DNA of 8,218 bases, from assembly GCA_023356515.1 (NCBI GenBank), contig JAKQYG010000168.1, positions 1 to 8,218 on the forward strand. The letters are read 5' to 3'. Below, one piece after another: positions 1 to 5,899 of the stretch (positions are counted from its first letter, which is position 1; each line of letters begins with the position of its first letter). This DNA is from Trichodesmium sp. MAG_R04. Lineage in GTDB: Bacteria > Cyanobacteriota > Cyanobacteriia > Cyanobacteriales > Microcoleaceae. The notes under the pieces were generated by a model. It did no database searches. It was not told where the DNA came from and was given only the letters and a program-made list of their open reading frames with translations. Position numbers and translations under genes: made by a program.

Positions 1-586
1 CTAAACTAATTCCTAACCATCCTAAACCTTTACCAATTTTAGCTGCCCATCTTATTCCTGTAAAACGACTACCAGTTATTTTCCAAACAACCGCTTTTAA
101 TACTTGTCCGCCATCCAAAGGTAAGACAGGCATTATATTAACAATACCTAAAATTAAATTTATTTCTGCTACTTTATTTATTAACTCCCCAATTAAGCTT
201 GATGTTGGGAATAGTAAACTTGTTAAACCTAATAAAAAGAATAAAAATAAACTTACCAAAGGTCGGGCGATCGCAACCTGAAAAGCTTCTCCAGGAGTTC
301 TATAATCTCGCTCTATTAAAACAACTCTACAAAATCGAAATAGGGTTATGGAATTAACCTTTATCCCTTGAGAAATAGCAACTAAACTATGACCTAATTC
401 GTGAAATACTACAGAACAAAATAGTAATATAGCAACTACCAATCCATTACCCCAAAACAAAAAAAGCCTACTTTCTTGATAATCTTGACTATTAACATAT
501 ATTGCCCAAAGTATAAGAATAAACCACGAAGAATCGAAAAATAAGGGAATACCAAATAAATTTCCAATTCGCCAACCTACCTGCAT
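1..586 (-). CDS. M50-family site-2 protease, N-terminal 195 residues (partial, runs off the left edge)
   Basis: A membrane-embedded zinc metalloprotease of the S2P/M50 family, which cleaves substrates within or near the membrane. I read 195 residues from ATG 586. Zinc-binding HELGH is at residues 62-66 inside a hydrophobic segment (about 48-70). The second metal-ligand motif, NxxPxLPLDGG, is at 150-160. A hydrophobic helix lies at about 104-125. The start gives MQVGWRIGNLFGIPL, the usual beginning of the cyanobacterial branch, so this ATG is preferred although no good Shine-Dalgarno precedes it. Family members of this type usually continue into C-terminal CBS domains, which would lie outside the window. 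Odd points: where this branch, as I recall it, has a Gly-Gly after the LFxF motif and an AGP motif, this protein has Cys-Arg (86-87) and ARP (107-109). All catalytic motifs are intact. The physiological substrate cannot be told from sequence. Confidence 0.9.
   Translation of the reverse strand, partial: MQVGWRIGNLFGIPLFFDSSWFILILWAIYVNSQDYQESRLFLFWGNGLVVAILLFCSVVFHELGHSLVAISQGIKVNSITLFRFCRVVLIERDYRTPGEAFQVAIARPLVSLFLFFLLGLTSLLFPTSSLIGELINKVAEINLILGIVNIMPVLPLDGGQVLKAVVWKITGSRFTGIRWAAKIGKGLGWLGISL
267..274. repeat. HIP1 octamer
   Basis: GCGATCGC, the highly iterated palindrome of cyanobacterial genomes, inside the M50 protease gene. Further copies are at 1372-1379 and 7776-7783. Three copies in an A+T-rich 8.2 kb window are well above chance. 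Confidence 0.9.
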
Positions 587-706
587 GATATATATATTTT
601 TGTTCTTTATTGAAGCTTTGACTTAATTTACCAAAATTTTACTTAAAGCAAATGCCAAGTAAGTAGATAGGTTTAATTATCCGTTTTTTATCCCCTTGAA
701 CGCGAA

Positions 707-735
707 AGTATAATACCGGATTTTCTGGTTAACAA
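707..735 (-). promoter_or_regulatory. Candidate sigma-70-type promoter for the M50 protease gene
   Basis: Reading the minus strand, a -35-like TTGTTA (plus 730-735) is followed after exactly 17 bp by a -10-like TATACT (plus 707-712). This predicts a transcript starting near 700, with a leader of about 115 nt before the ATG at 586. The -10 matches consensus at five of six positions and the -35 at four of six. No mapping data support it. Confidence 0.4.
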
Positions 736-782
736 TAACAATCAATATTTGATTTGGACATCTATAAAATTAGAAACTGAAA

Positions 783-820
783 ATAGGGATTCTCTTTTAT
801 AAAAATAAAGAATTCCCTAT
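783..820 (-). terminator. Hairpin after psaK, probable weak intrinsic terminator
   Basis: Plus 783-793 (ATAGGGATTCT) pairs with 809-820 (AGAATTCCCTAT), with one bulged base and a 15-nt A/T-rich loop. On the minus strand it lies 32 nt past the psaK stop and is followed by a short TTTT run. This suits a weak terminator or a 3'-end-stabilising hairpin for the short psaK message. Confidence 0.45.
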
Positions 821-851
821 ACTTTATAACTAAAATCAGGTTATATCTAAT

Positions 852-1133
852 CTATAGCATACCAGCACTACCAAGTCCTAAAATCATTCCTGCTCCTAAA
901 ATATGACCAAAACTTGTAGTAGCTAATAATTCCGGTATTCCAAAGCCAGTAAAAATTGCTGGTAAGGATACAGGTAAATCTGGGCCTTGTCCACGATTCT
1001 GCTTTGAAATACCATAGTAGCCTATGACAATTGCTACTAAGTTACAAGTTATCATTACAATTGCTACCTTTGGTGACCACTCTGCAGAGAGAGAGTGAGA
1101 TTTTACTGCTAAAGTTAAGTAAGAGTAAATCAA
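852..1133 (-). CDS. psaK: Photosystem I reaction centre subunit X (PsaK)
   Basis: PsaK is a small two-helix thylakoid membrane protein at the edge of photosystem I, where it binds antenna chlorophyll and touches neighbouring monomers or antenna. The 93-residue product has the family order: a short N-terminal stretch, EWSPKVAIVMITCNLVAIVIG (first helix, about residues 18-38), a polar loop rich in Q, N and G, then FTGFGIPELLATTSFGHILGAGMILGL (second helix region, about 61-87). TSFGHILGAG is the family signature. The start is TTG at 1133-1131: a strong AAGGAG lies on the minus strand at 1147-1142, eight bases away, and no better ATG exists at the N-terminus. Many cyanobacteria carry several psaK paralogues, including a high-light-induced one; which type this is cannot be settled here. 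It is divergent from trpF (193 bp between starts). Confidence 0.93.
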   Translation of the reverse strand: MIYSYLTLAVKSHSLSAEWSPKVAIVMITCNLVAIVIGYYGISKQNRGQGPDLPVSLPAIFTGFGIPELLATTSFGHILGAGMILGLGSAGML

Positions 1134-1141
1134 GTTCTTAT

Positions 1142-1147
1142 CTCCTT
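1142..1147 (-). promoter_or_regulatory. Shine-Dalgarno sequence deciding the TTG start of psaK
   Basis: AAGGAG on the minus strand sits 8 nt before the TTG at 1133. It is one of the best ribosome-binding sites in the window (the other is that of nblA), and it supports a non-ATG start rather than a later internal Met. Confidence 0.75.
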
Positions 1148-1326
1148 AAATAAAAAAATTCGAGTAAATTTAAAAACCTTGCTCTTTATGGCTGTCTTTA
1201 AACAGACTTATGTTTTGCAAATTATCAAGAAGCTTTAGCTAAAAGCTACTATTTGTCTTAATAATTAACAGTAACTTTAAATTTTGATACAGAAATGTAA
1301 AATTTAGTTAGTAGTAGGTATAATCA

Positions 1327-2007
1327 ATGCGCGTCAAAATTTGCGGAATTACAAAACTAGACCAGGGACAAGCGATCGCTGACATGGGAGCAACAGCTCT
1401 AGGATTTATCTGTTTTCCCAAATCACCTCGCTATATTACTCCAGAAAACATCAAAAATATTGTCGATAAACTACCAATAAAAATTGACAAAATAGGAGTA
1501 TTTGTTAATACTAAAATAGATTTATTATCAGAAATAATTATTAATGCCAAATTAAATGGAATACAACTACATGGTAAAGAATCTCCAGAATTTTGTAATC
1601 AGCTACGCCAGTCAATACCAAACAATATAGAAATAATAAAAGCCCTGAGAATTAAATCTCCTCAAGACTTAACAAAAGCAAATATTTATGAAAATTATGT
1701 CGATACTTTACTTCTAGATGCTTATCACCCAGATAAACTAGGCGGCACAGGTCAAACTTTAGATTGGAAAATTATTGAAGAATTTCATCCTACTTCTCCT
1801 TGGCTATTAGCGGGTGGTTTAACCCCAGAAAATGTAACAACAGCAATACAACAATTAATATTAGTTTCTCAACCTAAAATAGAATTTAATAATAACTTTT
1901 GCGGCATAGACTTATCTAGTGGTGTAGAAACAGCCCCTGGTGATAAAAACTTAGTTAAAGTCAAAAAATTATTTGATAGTTTGGCGAAACCTAAGGTTAA
2001 AGTCTAA
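1327..2007 (+). CDS. trpF: Phosphoribosylanthranilate isomerase (TrpF)
   Basis: TrpF carries out the third step of tryptophan synthesis in the cytoplasm: it converts N-(5'-phosphoribosyl)-anthranilate to CdRP by an Amadori rearrangement. The 226-residue product is a single (beta/alpha)8 barrel of normal length for a stand-alone TrpF. Family landmarks are all present: KICGIT at residues 4-9 with the catalytic base Cys6, GFICFPKSPRYI at 26-37, the catalytic acid Asp131 in LLLDA, GGTG at 139-142, LAGGL at 161-165, and GIDLSSGVE at 193-201 with PGDKN after it for phosphate binding. The start at ATG 1327 is fixed because the first beta strand begins at residue 2. There is no clear Shine-Dalgarno. 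No other trp gene is nearby, which matches the scattered trp genes usual in cyanobacteria. The basic tail KPKVKV lies beyond the core. Confidence 0.95.
   Translation: MRVKICGITKLDQGQAIADMGATALGFICFPKSPRYITPENIKNIVDKLPIKIDKIGVFVNTKIDLLSEIIINAKLNGIQLHGKESPEFCNQLRQSIPNNIEIIKALRIKSPQDLTKANIYENYVDTLLLDAYHPDKLGGTGQTLDWKIIEEFHPTSPWLLAGGLTPENVTTAIQQLILVSQPKIEFNNNFCGIDLSSGVETAPGDKNLVKVKKLFDSLAKPKVKV
1372..1379. repeat. HIP1 octamer
   Basis: Second GCGATCGC copy, within the first 20 codons of trpF, covering the Gln-Ala-Ile-Ala codons. Confidence 0.9.
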
Positions 2008-2171
2008 AAAAAACATCAAAATTACCTCTTAAGGACTTGTTCTTCTTTAGTAACTGAGGTATAAGGGGGAATTGAATACCAAATATGAAAAAAAACACAA
2101 TCCTCAAACCTGGAATATTTGTGTATTTTTCTATAATTAAACTAATAATAACATAGGAGTATCCAAGTAAT

Positions 2172-3350
2172 ATGGCAAATATTTTAGGAGATAACAATGA
2201 TAACCGCTTAATAGGTTCTTCAGAACCTGACCTGATGGAAAGCTTTGGTGGAAATGACACTATTTTTGGAAACGGAGGAGATGATACTCAAGATGGAGGA
2301 GAAGGAGAAGATGAAATTTTTGGTGGCATTGGATCTGATTCTTTAATTGGTGGTGAAGATAGGGACTTCTTGCAAGGAGAAGATGGACGTGATTTAGCAT
2401 TAGGAGGTCCAGGAAATGATAGTCTTGAAGGCGGTCCCGGAAATGATTCTCTAGAAGGAGGAGATGGTAACGACTCTTTATTTGGAGAAACTGGAGATGA
2501 CTTAGTAATTGGCAATCAAGGATTTGATTTAGTTACTGGAGGGGAAGGTAACGATACATTAAGAGGTAACGAAGGGGATGATAGTCTATTTGGAAATGTT
2601 GACGATGATGTAATATTTGGTAACCAAGGTAATGATATTGGTAGTGGTAGTATAGGAAACGATTTGCTTTTGGGTGGTGATGGTAATGACTCTTTAGATG
2701 GAGGTAGTGGTGATGATACTATATTTGGCGAATCAGGGAATGATTCTCTTTTTGGAGCTATTGGCAGGGATTTTATTAATGGCAATAGGGGTGATGATCA
2801 AGTTTTTGGTGGAGAAAATATAGATAATCTTCGTGGTGGAAAAGGTAATGATACAATCTTTGGTGAACAAGAGAATGACTCTCTCTTCGGCGACTTAAAT
2901 GACGACTTAATTATTGGGGGCATTGGTGATGATACATTGTTCGGTGGAAAAGATAATGATACCCTTCAAGGTAGTAATGGTAATGACTTTTTGCTAGGTG
3001 ATCGAGGTAACGATATATTATTTGGAGAAGCTGGAGAAGATACACTAACTGGTGGTGAGGGAGCGGATACTTTTGTGTTACCTGCAGAACTAGGTAGCAT
3101 TGATTTTATTAATGATTTTAATCCCTTGGAAGATTCCTTGGCTTTAAGTGGTAATTTAACTTTTGAGGATTTAACTTTTGAACAAGGAAATGGCTTAAGT
3201 TTCAGAGATACATTAATCAAAATTGATAATGGCAGGTTATTAGCAATATTAGTGAATGTTCCAGCTTCAATAATTTCAGAGCAGGACTTTGTAGATGTGG
3301 GTCAACTTTTACCTGATGTTGATTCCAATAATACTAATGAAGTTCTATAA
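2172..3350 (+). CDS. RTX (haemolysin-type calcium-binding repeat) protein
   Basis: An acidic, Gly/Asp/Asn-rich protein of 392 residues. From residue 29 to 298 it is built of 30 nine-residue units of the form D-x-[LI]-x-G-x-x-x-[DN], the parallel beta-roll that binds Ca2+. Residues 299-392 (ADTFVL, a DFNPLED stretch, LTFEDLTF, then INNGRLLAIL-like strands) resemble the C-terminal cap found after RTX repeats. There is no Sec signal peptide, as expected for export by a type I (ABC/HlyD/TolC) system, which recognises a C-terminal signal; no transporter gene is in the window. No catalytic domain is visible, so a surface, sheath or adhesion role is more likely than a toxin, but that is inference. 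ATG 2172 has AGGAG at 2155-2159, a rather long 12-nt spacing. The reverse-strand open frames across it result from its biased codons. Confidence 0.9.
   Translation: MANILGDNNDNRLIGSSEPDLMESFGGNDTIFGNGGDDTQDGGEGEDEIFGGIGSDSLIGGEDRDFLQGEDGRDLALGGPGNDSLEGGPGNDSLEGGDGNDSLFGETGDDLVIGNQGFDLVTGGEGNDTLRGNEGDDSLFGNVDDDVIFGNQGNDIGSGSIGNDLLLGGDGNDSLDGGSGDDTIFGESGNDSLFGAIGRDFINGNRGDDQVFGGENIDNLRGGKGNDTIFGEQENDSLFGDLNDDLIIGGIGDDTLFGGKDNDTLQGSNGNDFLLGDRGNDILFGEAGEDTLTGGEGADTFVLPAELGSIDFINDFNPLEDSLALSGNLTFEDLTFEQGNGLSFRDTLIKIDNGRLLAILVNVPASIISEQDFVDVGQLLPDVDSNNTNEVL
2256..3065 (+). repeat. 30 in-register nonapeptide (27-bp) RTX repeats
   Basis: Codons 29-298 split into exactly 30 nine-codon units with no insertion or phase slip. 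Four units begin DSLFG (residues 101, 137, 191, 236), spaced 36, 54 and 45 residues apart, always multiples of nine. This marks larger duplicated blocks. The units at 83-91 and 92-100 are nearly identical (DSLEGG followed by PGN or DGN) and look like the most recent duplication. Confidence 0.9.
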
Positions 3351-3656
3351 TTCTTGAGTATTATCAGACCAGTTTTCTAACAGATAACATAATCTTAATC
3401 TAGGAATATAAGGCCAACCACCCTTAGCTTCAATATCTTTAAGTAAATCGTAGAGTAACTGACGATTATCTGGTAATGCCTTTTGAAATGAACCTTCTCT
3501 GAGTTCTTGATGTAAGCTCTCCAGAGTTCGTAGGATAGCCAATATTGCTATTGGATCATCCTGATGATTTTGGGCTATACTCTTCACTGACTCTACTAAT
3601 AATTGTAAATCACTGTGTAATTTTTTTGTTGACTCACTTTCCGTATTTGTGTTCAT
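3345..3656 (-). CDS. Conserved-looking small cytosolic protein of unknown function
   Basis: A 103-residue product with no membrane segment or signal peptide. It has a polar, low-complexity N-terminus (residues 1-12), a helical middle (about 15-60, including DDPIAILAILRTLESLHQELREG), and a C-terminal part with PDNRQLLYDLLKDIEAKGGWPYIPRLRL. The segments AILRTLESLHQ and NRQLLY-LLKDIEAxGGWPYIPR recall a family of uncharacterised cyanobacterial proteins, from memory and not checked. ATG 3656 is chosen; an in-frame TTG 18 bases further upstream is possible but has no better ribosome-binding site. Its TAG (3345-3347) lies directly beside the TAA (3348-3350) of the RTX gene, so the two genes overlap tail to tail by six bases with no terminator between them. 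No function is proposed. Confidence 0.7.
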   Translation of the reverse strand: MNTNTESESTKKLHSDLQLLVESVKSIAQNHQDDPIAILAILRTLESLHQELREGSFQKALPDNRQLLYDLLKDIEAKGGWPYIPRLRLCYLLENWSDNTQEL

Positions 3657-3935
3657 CTTACTACTTAAAAGCAACTTGAGTAACTAGAATATGTGTAATT
3701 AATTTTGCATAAATACTTAAAACCTTTATAGCTTATCCATTTTGCTTGGCATACCTCACTGAAATATAAAATTCACAAATATATTTACTCATACAAGTTC
3801 AATTTATATCACTAAAATTTAGGAAAAAGTAACCGGCAATGTAAAATGTTATTCTGGGTTAATGCCATTTTAAAGATAAATTTACTCTCAGACAAGAAAA
3901 TTGAGAATGTTAAAAATAGCTTGATCTTATTTGAT

Positions 3936-3965
3936 TTGACCTGACTTTCCCATCAAATCTAAAAT
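3936..3965 (+). promoter_or_regulatory. Candidate psbO promoter
   Basis: TTGACC (3936-3941) and TAAAAT (3960-3965) are separated by 18 bp; each matches the sigma-70 consensus at five of six positions. The predicted start near 3972 gives a leader of about 78 nt that begins just before the hairpin at 3984-4009. That arrangement makes the prediction more believable. Confidence 0.5.
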
Positions 3966-3983
3966 CTAAAACTAAATTATTGA

Positions 3984-4009
3984 TACTGCGTAAACTATAG
4001 AACGCAGTA
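3984..4009 (+). promoter_or_regulatory. Perfect 8-bp hairpin in the psbO leader
   Basis: TACTGCGT (3984-3991) pairs with ACGCAGTA (4002-4009) around the 10-base loop AAACTATAGA. It lies 40 bp before the psbO ATG and would sit near the 5' end of the message, where it could stabilise the abundant psbO mRNA. If transcription starts later, it could instead be a protein-binding palindrome. Confidence 0.6.
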
Positions 4010-4049
4010 GCATTGTTAAATATTTAATGTTGAATACTTGAGGTTGACA

Positions 4050-4880
4050 ATGAGGTATCCCGCTTTCATCGCTTTACTATTAGCTGTGTGTTTGAGTTTT
4101 TTAACTGCCTGTGGAGGTAGTTCTGATAACAATAAACCACTTACTTATGAAGACATTGTAAATACTGGCTTGGCCAACAACTGTCCTGAGTTACCAGAAG
4201 CTTCTCGTGATTCCATCCCCCTTAACCAAGATGAGTCTTACATTTTGACAGATTTGTGTTTGCAGCCAACTACCTATTTCGTTAAGGAAGAACCAACTAA
4301 TAAACGCCAAAAAGCAGAATTTGTTGAAGGAAAAAAATTAACACGGTATACTTCTACCTTAGATCAAGTAACAGGTGAGCTTGTCTTTAATGAAGATAAT
4401 TCTTTGACATTTAACGAAAAATATGGTATGGACTTTCAGGCTATAACTGTTCTTTTACCAGGTGGAGAAGAAGTTCCATTTCTATTTACTGTCAAAGGAC
4501 TTAGTGTTAAGAGCCAGCCTAATGTGACTTCTATCAATACTTCTACTGATTTTAAGGGAATATACAATGTTCCATCCTACCGAGGCTCTAGCTTCCTAGA
4601 CCCGAAAGGTCGTGGTGTGACTTCAGGATATGATAATGCAGTAGCTTTACCCGCTAGTTCAGATAATAAAGAGTTTGTGAAAGCTAATGTTAAGTCGGCA
4701 GATACTCTTCTCAAAGCCGGTGAAATGTCCCTTCAAATTACTAGAATTAATAAGAATACAAGTGAAATTGTTGGTATCTTTGAGGCTGTTCAGCCTTCAG
4801 ATACAGATTTAGGCGCCAAAGAAGCTTTAGAAGTTAAAGTTCGTGGCACTTTTTACGGTCGGGTAGACACAGTTTCTTAA
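4050..4880 (+). CDS. psbO: Photosystem II manganese-stabilising protein PsbO
   Basis: PsbO is the 33-kDa lumenal extrinsic subunit that shields and stabilises the Mn4CaO5 cluster of photosystem II. The 276-residue precursor begins MRYPAFIALLLAVCLSFLTAC: a basic start, a hydrophobic core and a lipobox-like LTAC with Cys21, so export across the thylakoid membrane (and possibly lipidation) is expected. The mature part has LTYEDIVNTGLANNCPEL (31-48), the disulfide pair Cys45/Cys70, LCLQPTTYFVKEEP (69-82), TKGLSV-like LFTVKGLSV, QPNVTSINTSTDFKG, the NVPSYRGSSFLDPKGRG motif and a C-terminal strand GTFYGRVD. All are PsbO hallmarks and the length is normal. ATG 4050 has GAGG at 4040-4043, six bases away. 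An in-frame TTG at 4038 would add MRLT and overlap that ribosome-binding site, so it is rejected. The gene is single, with its own promoter. Confidence 0.97.
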   Translation: MRYPAFIALLLAVCLSFLTACGGSSDNNKPLTYEDIVNTGLANNCPELPEASRDSIPLNQDESYILTDLCLQPTTYFVKEEPTNKRQKAEFVEGKKLTRYTSTLDQVTGELVFNEDNSLTFNEKYGMDFQAITVLLPGGEEVPFLFTVKGLSVKSQPNVTSINTSTDFKGIYNVPSYRGSSFLDPKGRGVTSGYDNAVALPASSDNKEFVKANVKSADTLLKAGEMSLQITRINKNTSEIVGIFEAVQPSDTDLGAKEALEVKVRGTFYGRVDTVS

Positions 4881-5057
4881 AAACTGTTTATTATGGACAC
4901 ATTAAATTTCTGCTGTAGTGGTGTGTCAAGCTAAAAGTAGTGGAATAGATTTTTGAGCTAAAAGCCTTGAAAAATTAGCATCATATCATTTTCCTAAATT
5001 AACATTTAAGGCTTGACGCGCCAGTAGGGTGAGTTAGGAAACAACTCGACTTATGGA

Positions 5058-5145
5058 AAAAATAGATTGAAAACTAGGTTAAAACCTTAATATTTTAACC
5101 TTCAATCAACCTTTCTGTTGATATACCTAGGTTTTAGCTATTTTT
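5058..5145 (+). ncRNA. Candidate structured RNA with two mutually exclusive folds
   Basis: Fold A: GATTGAA (5065-5071) + GGTTAAAA (5077-5084) pair with the continuous TTTTAACC (5093-5100) + TTCAATC (5101-5107), 15 bp with a five-base bulge. Fold B: AAAAATAG (5058-5065) pairs with CTATTTTT (5138-5145), AAAAC (5070-5074) with GTTTT (5131-5135) and TAGGT (5075-5079) with ACCTA (5125-5129). Fold B is an 18-bp interrupted stem enclosing the hairpin ATCAAC/GTTGAT (5105-5110 / 5117-5122). The two folds share bases and cannot coexist. No known RNA family is recognised. It could be part of a small RNA ending at the 5292 terminator, or of the psbO 3' UTR. Confidence 0.4.
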
Positions 5146-5268
5146 AGTTCTTTGAGGTATTTCCCTTGCTAATACTGGGTTTGGAAACGTTTTCGGTGTG
5201 AAAAATCTCACAGTCCAGGTAATATCAATATATATTCTTCATCGGTAACTCCTAACTGTTCACCGTAA

Positions 5269-5292
5269 CCGCCCTAGAAGGGCGGCTTTTTT
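5269..5292 (+). terminator. Strong intrinsic terminator
   Basis: CCGCCC (5269-5274), loop TAGAA, GGGCGG (5280-5285), C, then six T's (5287-5292): a textbook Rho-independent terminator on the plus strand and the most GC-rich spot in the region. It lies 388 bp after psbO and about 570-610 bp before sigF, so it ends either a long psbO 3' UTR or an unannotated RNA. Confidence 0.9.
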
Positions 5293-5349
5293 ATGTTTTC
5301 GAGCCCCAGATAATGGACTTAGTATGTTATAGTCATTTAATTTGAGAAT

Positions 5350-5469
5350 GAAACACTTTTTCGGCTGAAATCCTTTCATAGCAAGAAACACTTGTGTAAA
5401 TTTAAAATGGAACGACTATAAGTTTAAAGATTGTTAATTTTTTTGGAAGAAATAGGTGTGGAAACACTA
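5350..5469 (+). repeat. Three spaced copies of GAAACACT upstream of sigF
   Basis: GAAACACTT occurs at 5350-5358 and 5385-5393 (35 bp apart), and GAAACACTA at 5461-5469 (76 bp further on). They lie in non-coding DNA between the terminator and the sigF leader. A TATAAT (5477-5482) follows the third copy. They may be binding sites for a regulator; their irregular spacing rules out a CRISPR-like array. Confidence 0.35.
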
Positions 5470-5614
5470 AAAGTCTTATAATCACTTAGCCAGATTTTTA
5501 GATAATAACTTCCTGCTGGCCCACAGCAATATTAATATCAATATCCAATATCAAATTGAGATAAGAGTTTTTGTTTTAACTGTGATAGGAAGCACAAACA
5601 TTATGAAAGTGCAG

Positions 5615-5623
5615 TGCTAAAAT
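5615..5623 (+). promoter_or_regulatory. Extended -10 promoter candidate ahead of the sigF leader
   Basis: TGCTAAAAT (5615-5623) is an extended -10 element (TGn plus TAAAAT). No good -35 is found 16-18 bp upstream. Transcription would begin near 5630, directly before the long stem starting at 5639, giving sigF a leader of about 270 nt. Confidence 0.4.
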
Positions 5624-5638
5624 TAGGCATATTGGTCG

Positions 5639-5802
5639 TGATCAGGTAGTCCGAGACGAAAAGCGGAGTTGCCTGCAAGGGTTGGACTACCATCAAGGTA
5701 GCAGCAGCTCATGGAGCACAGAGATTTGCACTAGCATCAGCAAAGCTTCAAACCCCCTTGGAGCTTTAGATAAGTATGAATTCCCTAACTAAAGATAGGG
5801 GA
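5639..5802 (+). ncRNA. Structured sigF leader, unassigned cis-regulatory RNA candidate
   Basis: Four hairpins in a row, in a patch visibly richer in G+C than its flanks. (1) TGAT + GGTAGTCC (5639-5642, 5645-5652) with GGACTACC + ATCA (5684-5691, 5692-5695): 12 bp with a CA bulge and a 31-base purine-rich loop. (2) GCTC/GAGC at 5707-5717. (3) AAAGCTTC/GGAGCTTT (5742-5749 / 5760-5767, one G-U), competing with TTTGC/GCAAA (5725-5729 / 5740-5744). (4) TTCCCTA/TAGGGGA (5781-5787 / 5796-5802). None is followed by a T-run, so it is not a terminated leader. It matches no riboswitch class I know. Confidence 0.4.
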
Positions 5803-5899
5803 GAATGCAAAATATCCATTGAATACCAATTAAGATAACAACATAACATAAATATGCGATATGCCATCAGTGGTTGGCTCTCAAAATCATAATATATCT

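Larger units (their letters stand above)
3657..4049. other. Intergenic region between the small minus-strand gene and psbO
   Basis: 393 bp, A+T-rich, without a credible coding frame. It holds the psbO promoter and leader hairpin listed separately, and a perfect 7-bp inverted repeat, GATTTGA (3933-3939) / TCAAATC (3953-3959), over the -35 and spacer of that promoter. The 10-mer AATGTAAAAT at 3838-3847 also occurs in the psaK/trpF region (1294-1303). Confidence 0.6.
4881..5899. other. 1-kb non-coding region between psbO and sigF with dense RNA-like structure
   Basis: No frame longer than about 20 codons is plausible on either strand. The region divides in two. The first part, 4881-5292, is the psbO 3' region. 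It holds a GACACA/TGTGTC inverted repeat, a direct repeat AGCTAAAAG (4929-4937, 4956-4964), AAGCCTT/AAGGCTT (4962-4968 / 5008-5014), the complex stem at 5058-5145, small hairpins near 5177-5218, and a strong terminator. The second part, 5293-5899, is the region upstream of sigF, with repeats GAAACACT, an AATATC-rich patch near 5528-5555, and the structured leader. An ncRNA of its own or a long psbO 3' UTR are both possible for the first part. Confidence 0.6.

Noticed and set aside
1..586. M50 protease as a pseudogene
   Set aside because: The frame is open over 195 codons and both metal motifs are intact; the glycine changes alone do not show decay.
1319..1324. Perfect TATAAT two bases before the trpF ATG
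   Set aside because: As a -10 it would start transcription inside the first codons of trpF, whose N-terminus (catalytic Cys6) cannot be shortened. No -35 is found at the right distance.
1997..2260. 87-codon minus-strand frame between trpF and the RTX gene
   Set aside because: It overlaps both genes, its hydrophobic part comes from A+T-rich spacer, and it lacks a ribosome-binding site.
2288..3220. Reverse-strand open frames (75-89 codons) rich in Ser and Pro
   Set aside because: They are the antisense of the Gly/Asp repeat codons of the RTX gene and have no ribosome-binding sites or family likeness.
4038..4049. TTG start 12 bases before the psbO ATG
   Set aside because: It would place the GAGG ribosome-binding site inside the gene, and the MRYPAFIALLL signal peptide begins naturally at ATG 4050.
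5350..5469. GAAACACT repeats as a CRISPR remnant
   Set aside because: Units are only 8-9 bp and spacing is 35 then 76 bp, so there is no array geometry.
5639..5802. Known riboswitch, SRP RNA, 6S RNA or group II intron domain
   Set aside because: The core consensus words of these families that I know (SRP GGAAG-GCAGC loop, intron domain V, TPP, cobalamin, FMN and glutamine riboswitch cores) are not present.
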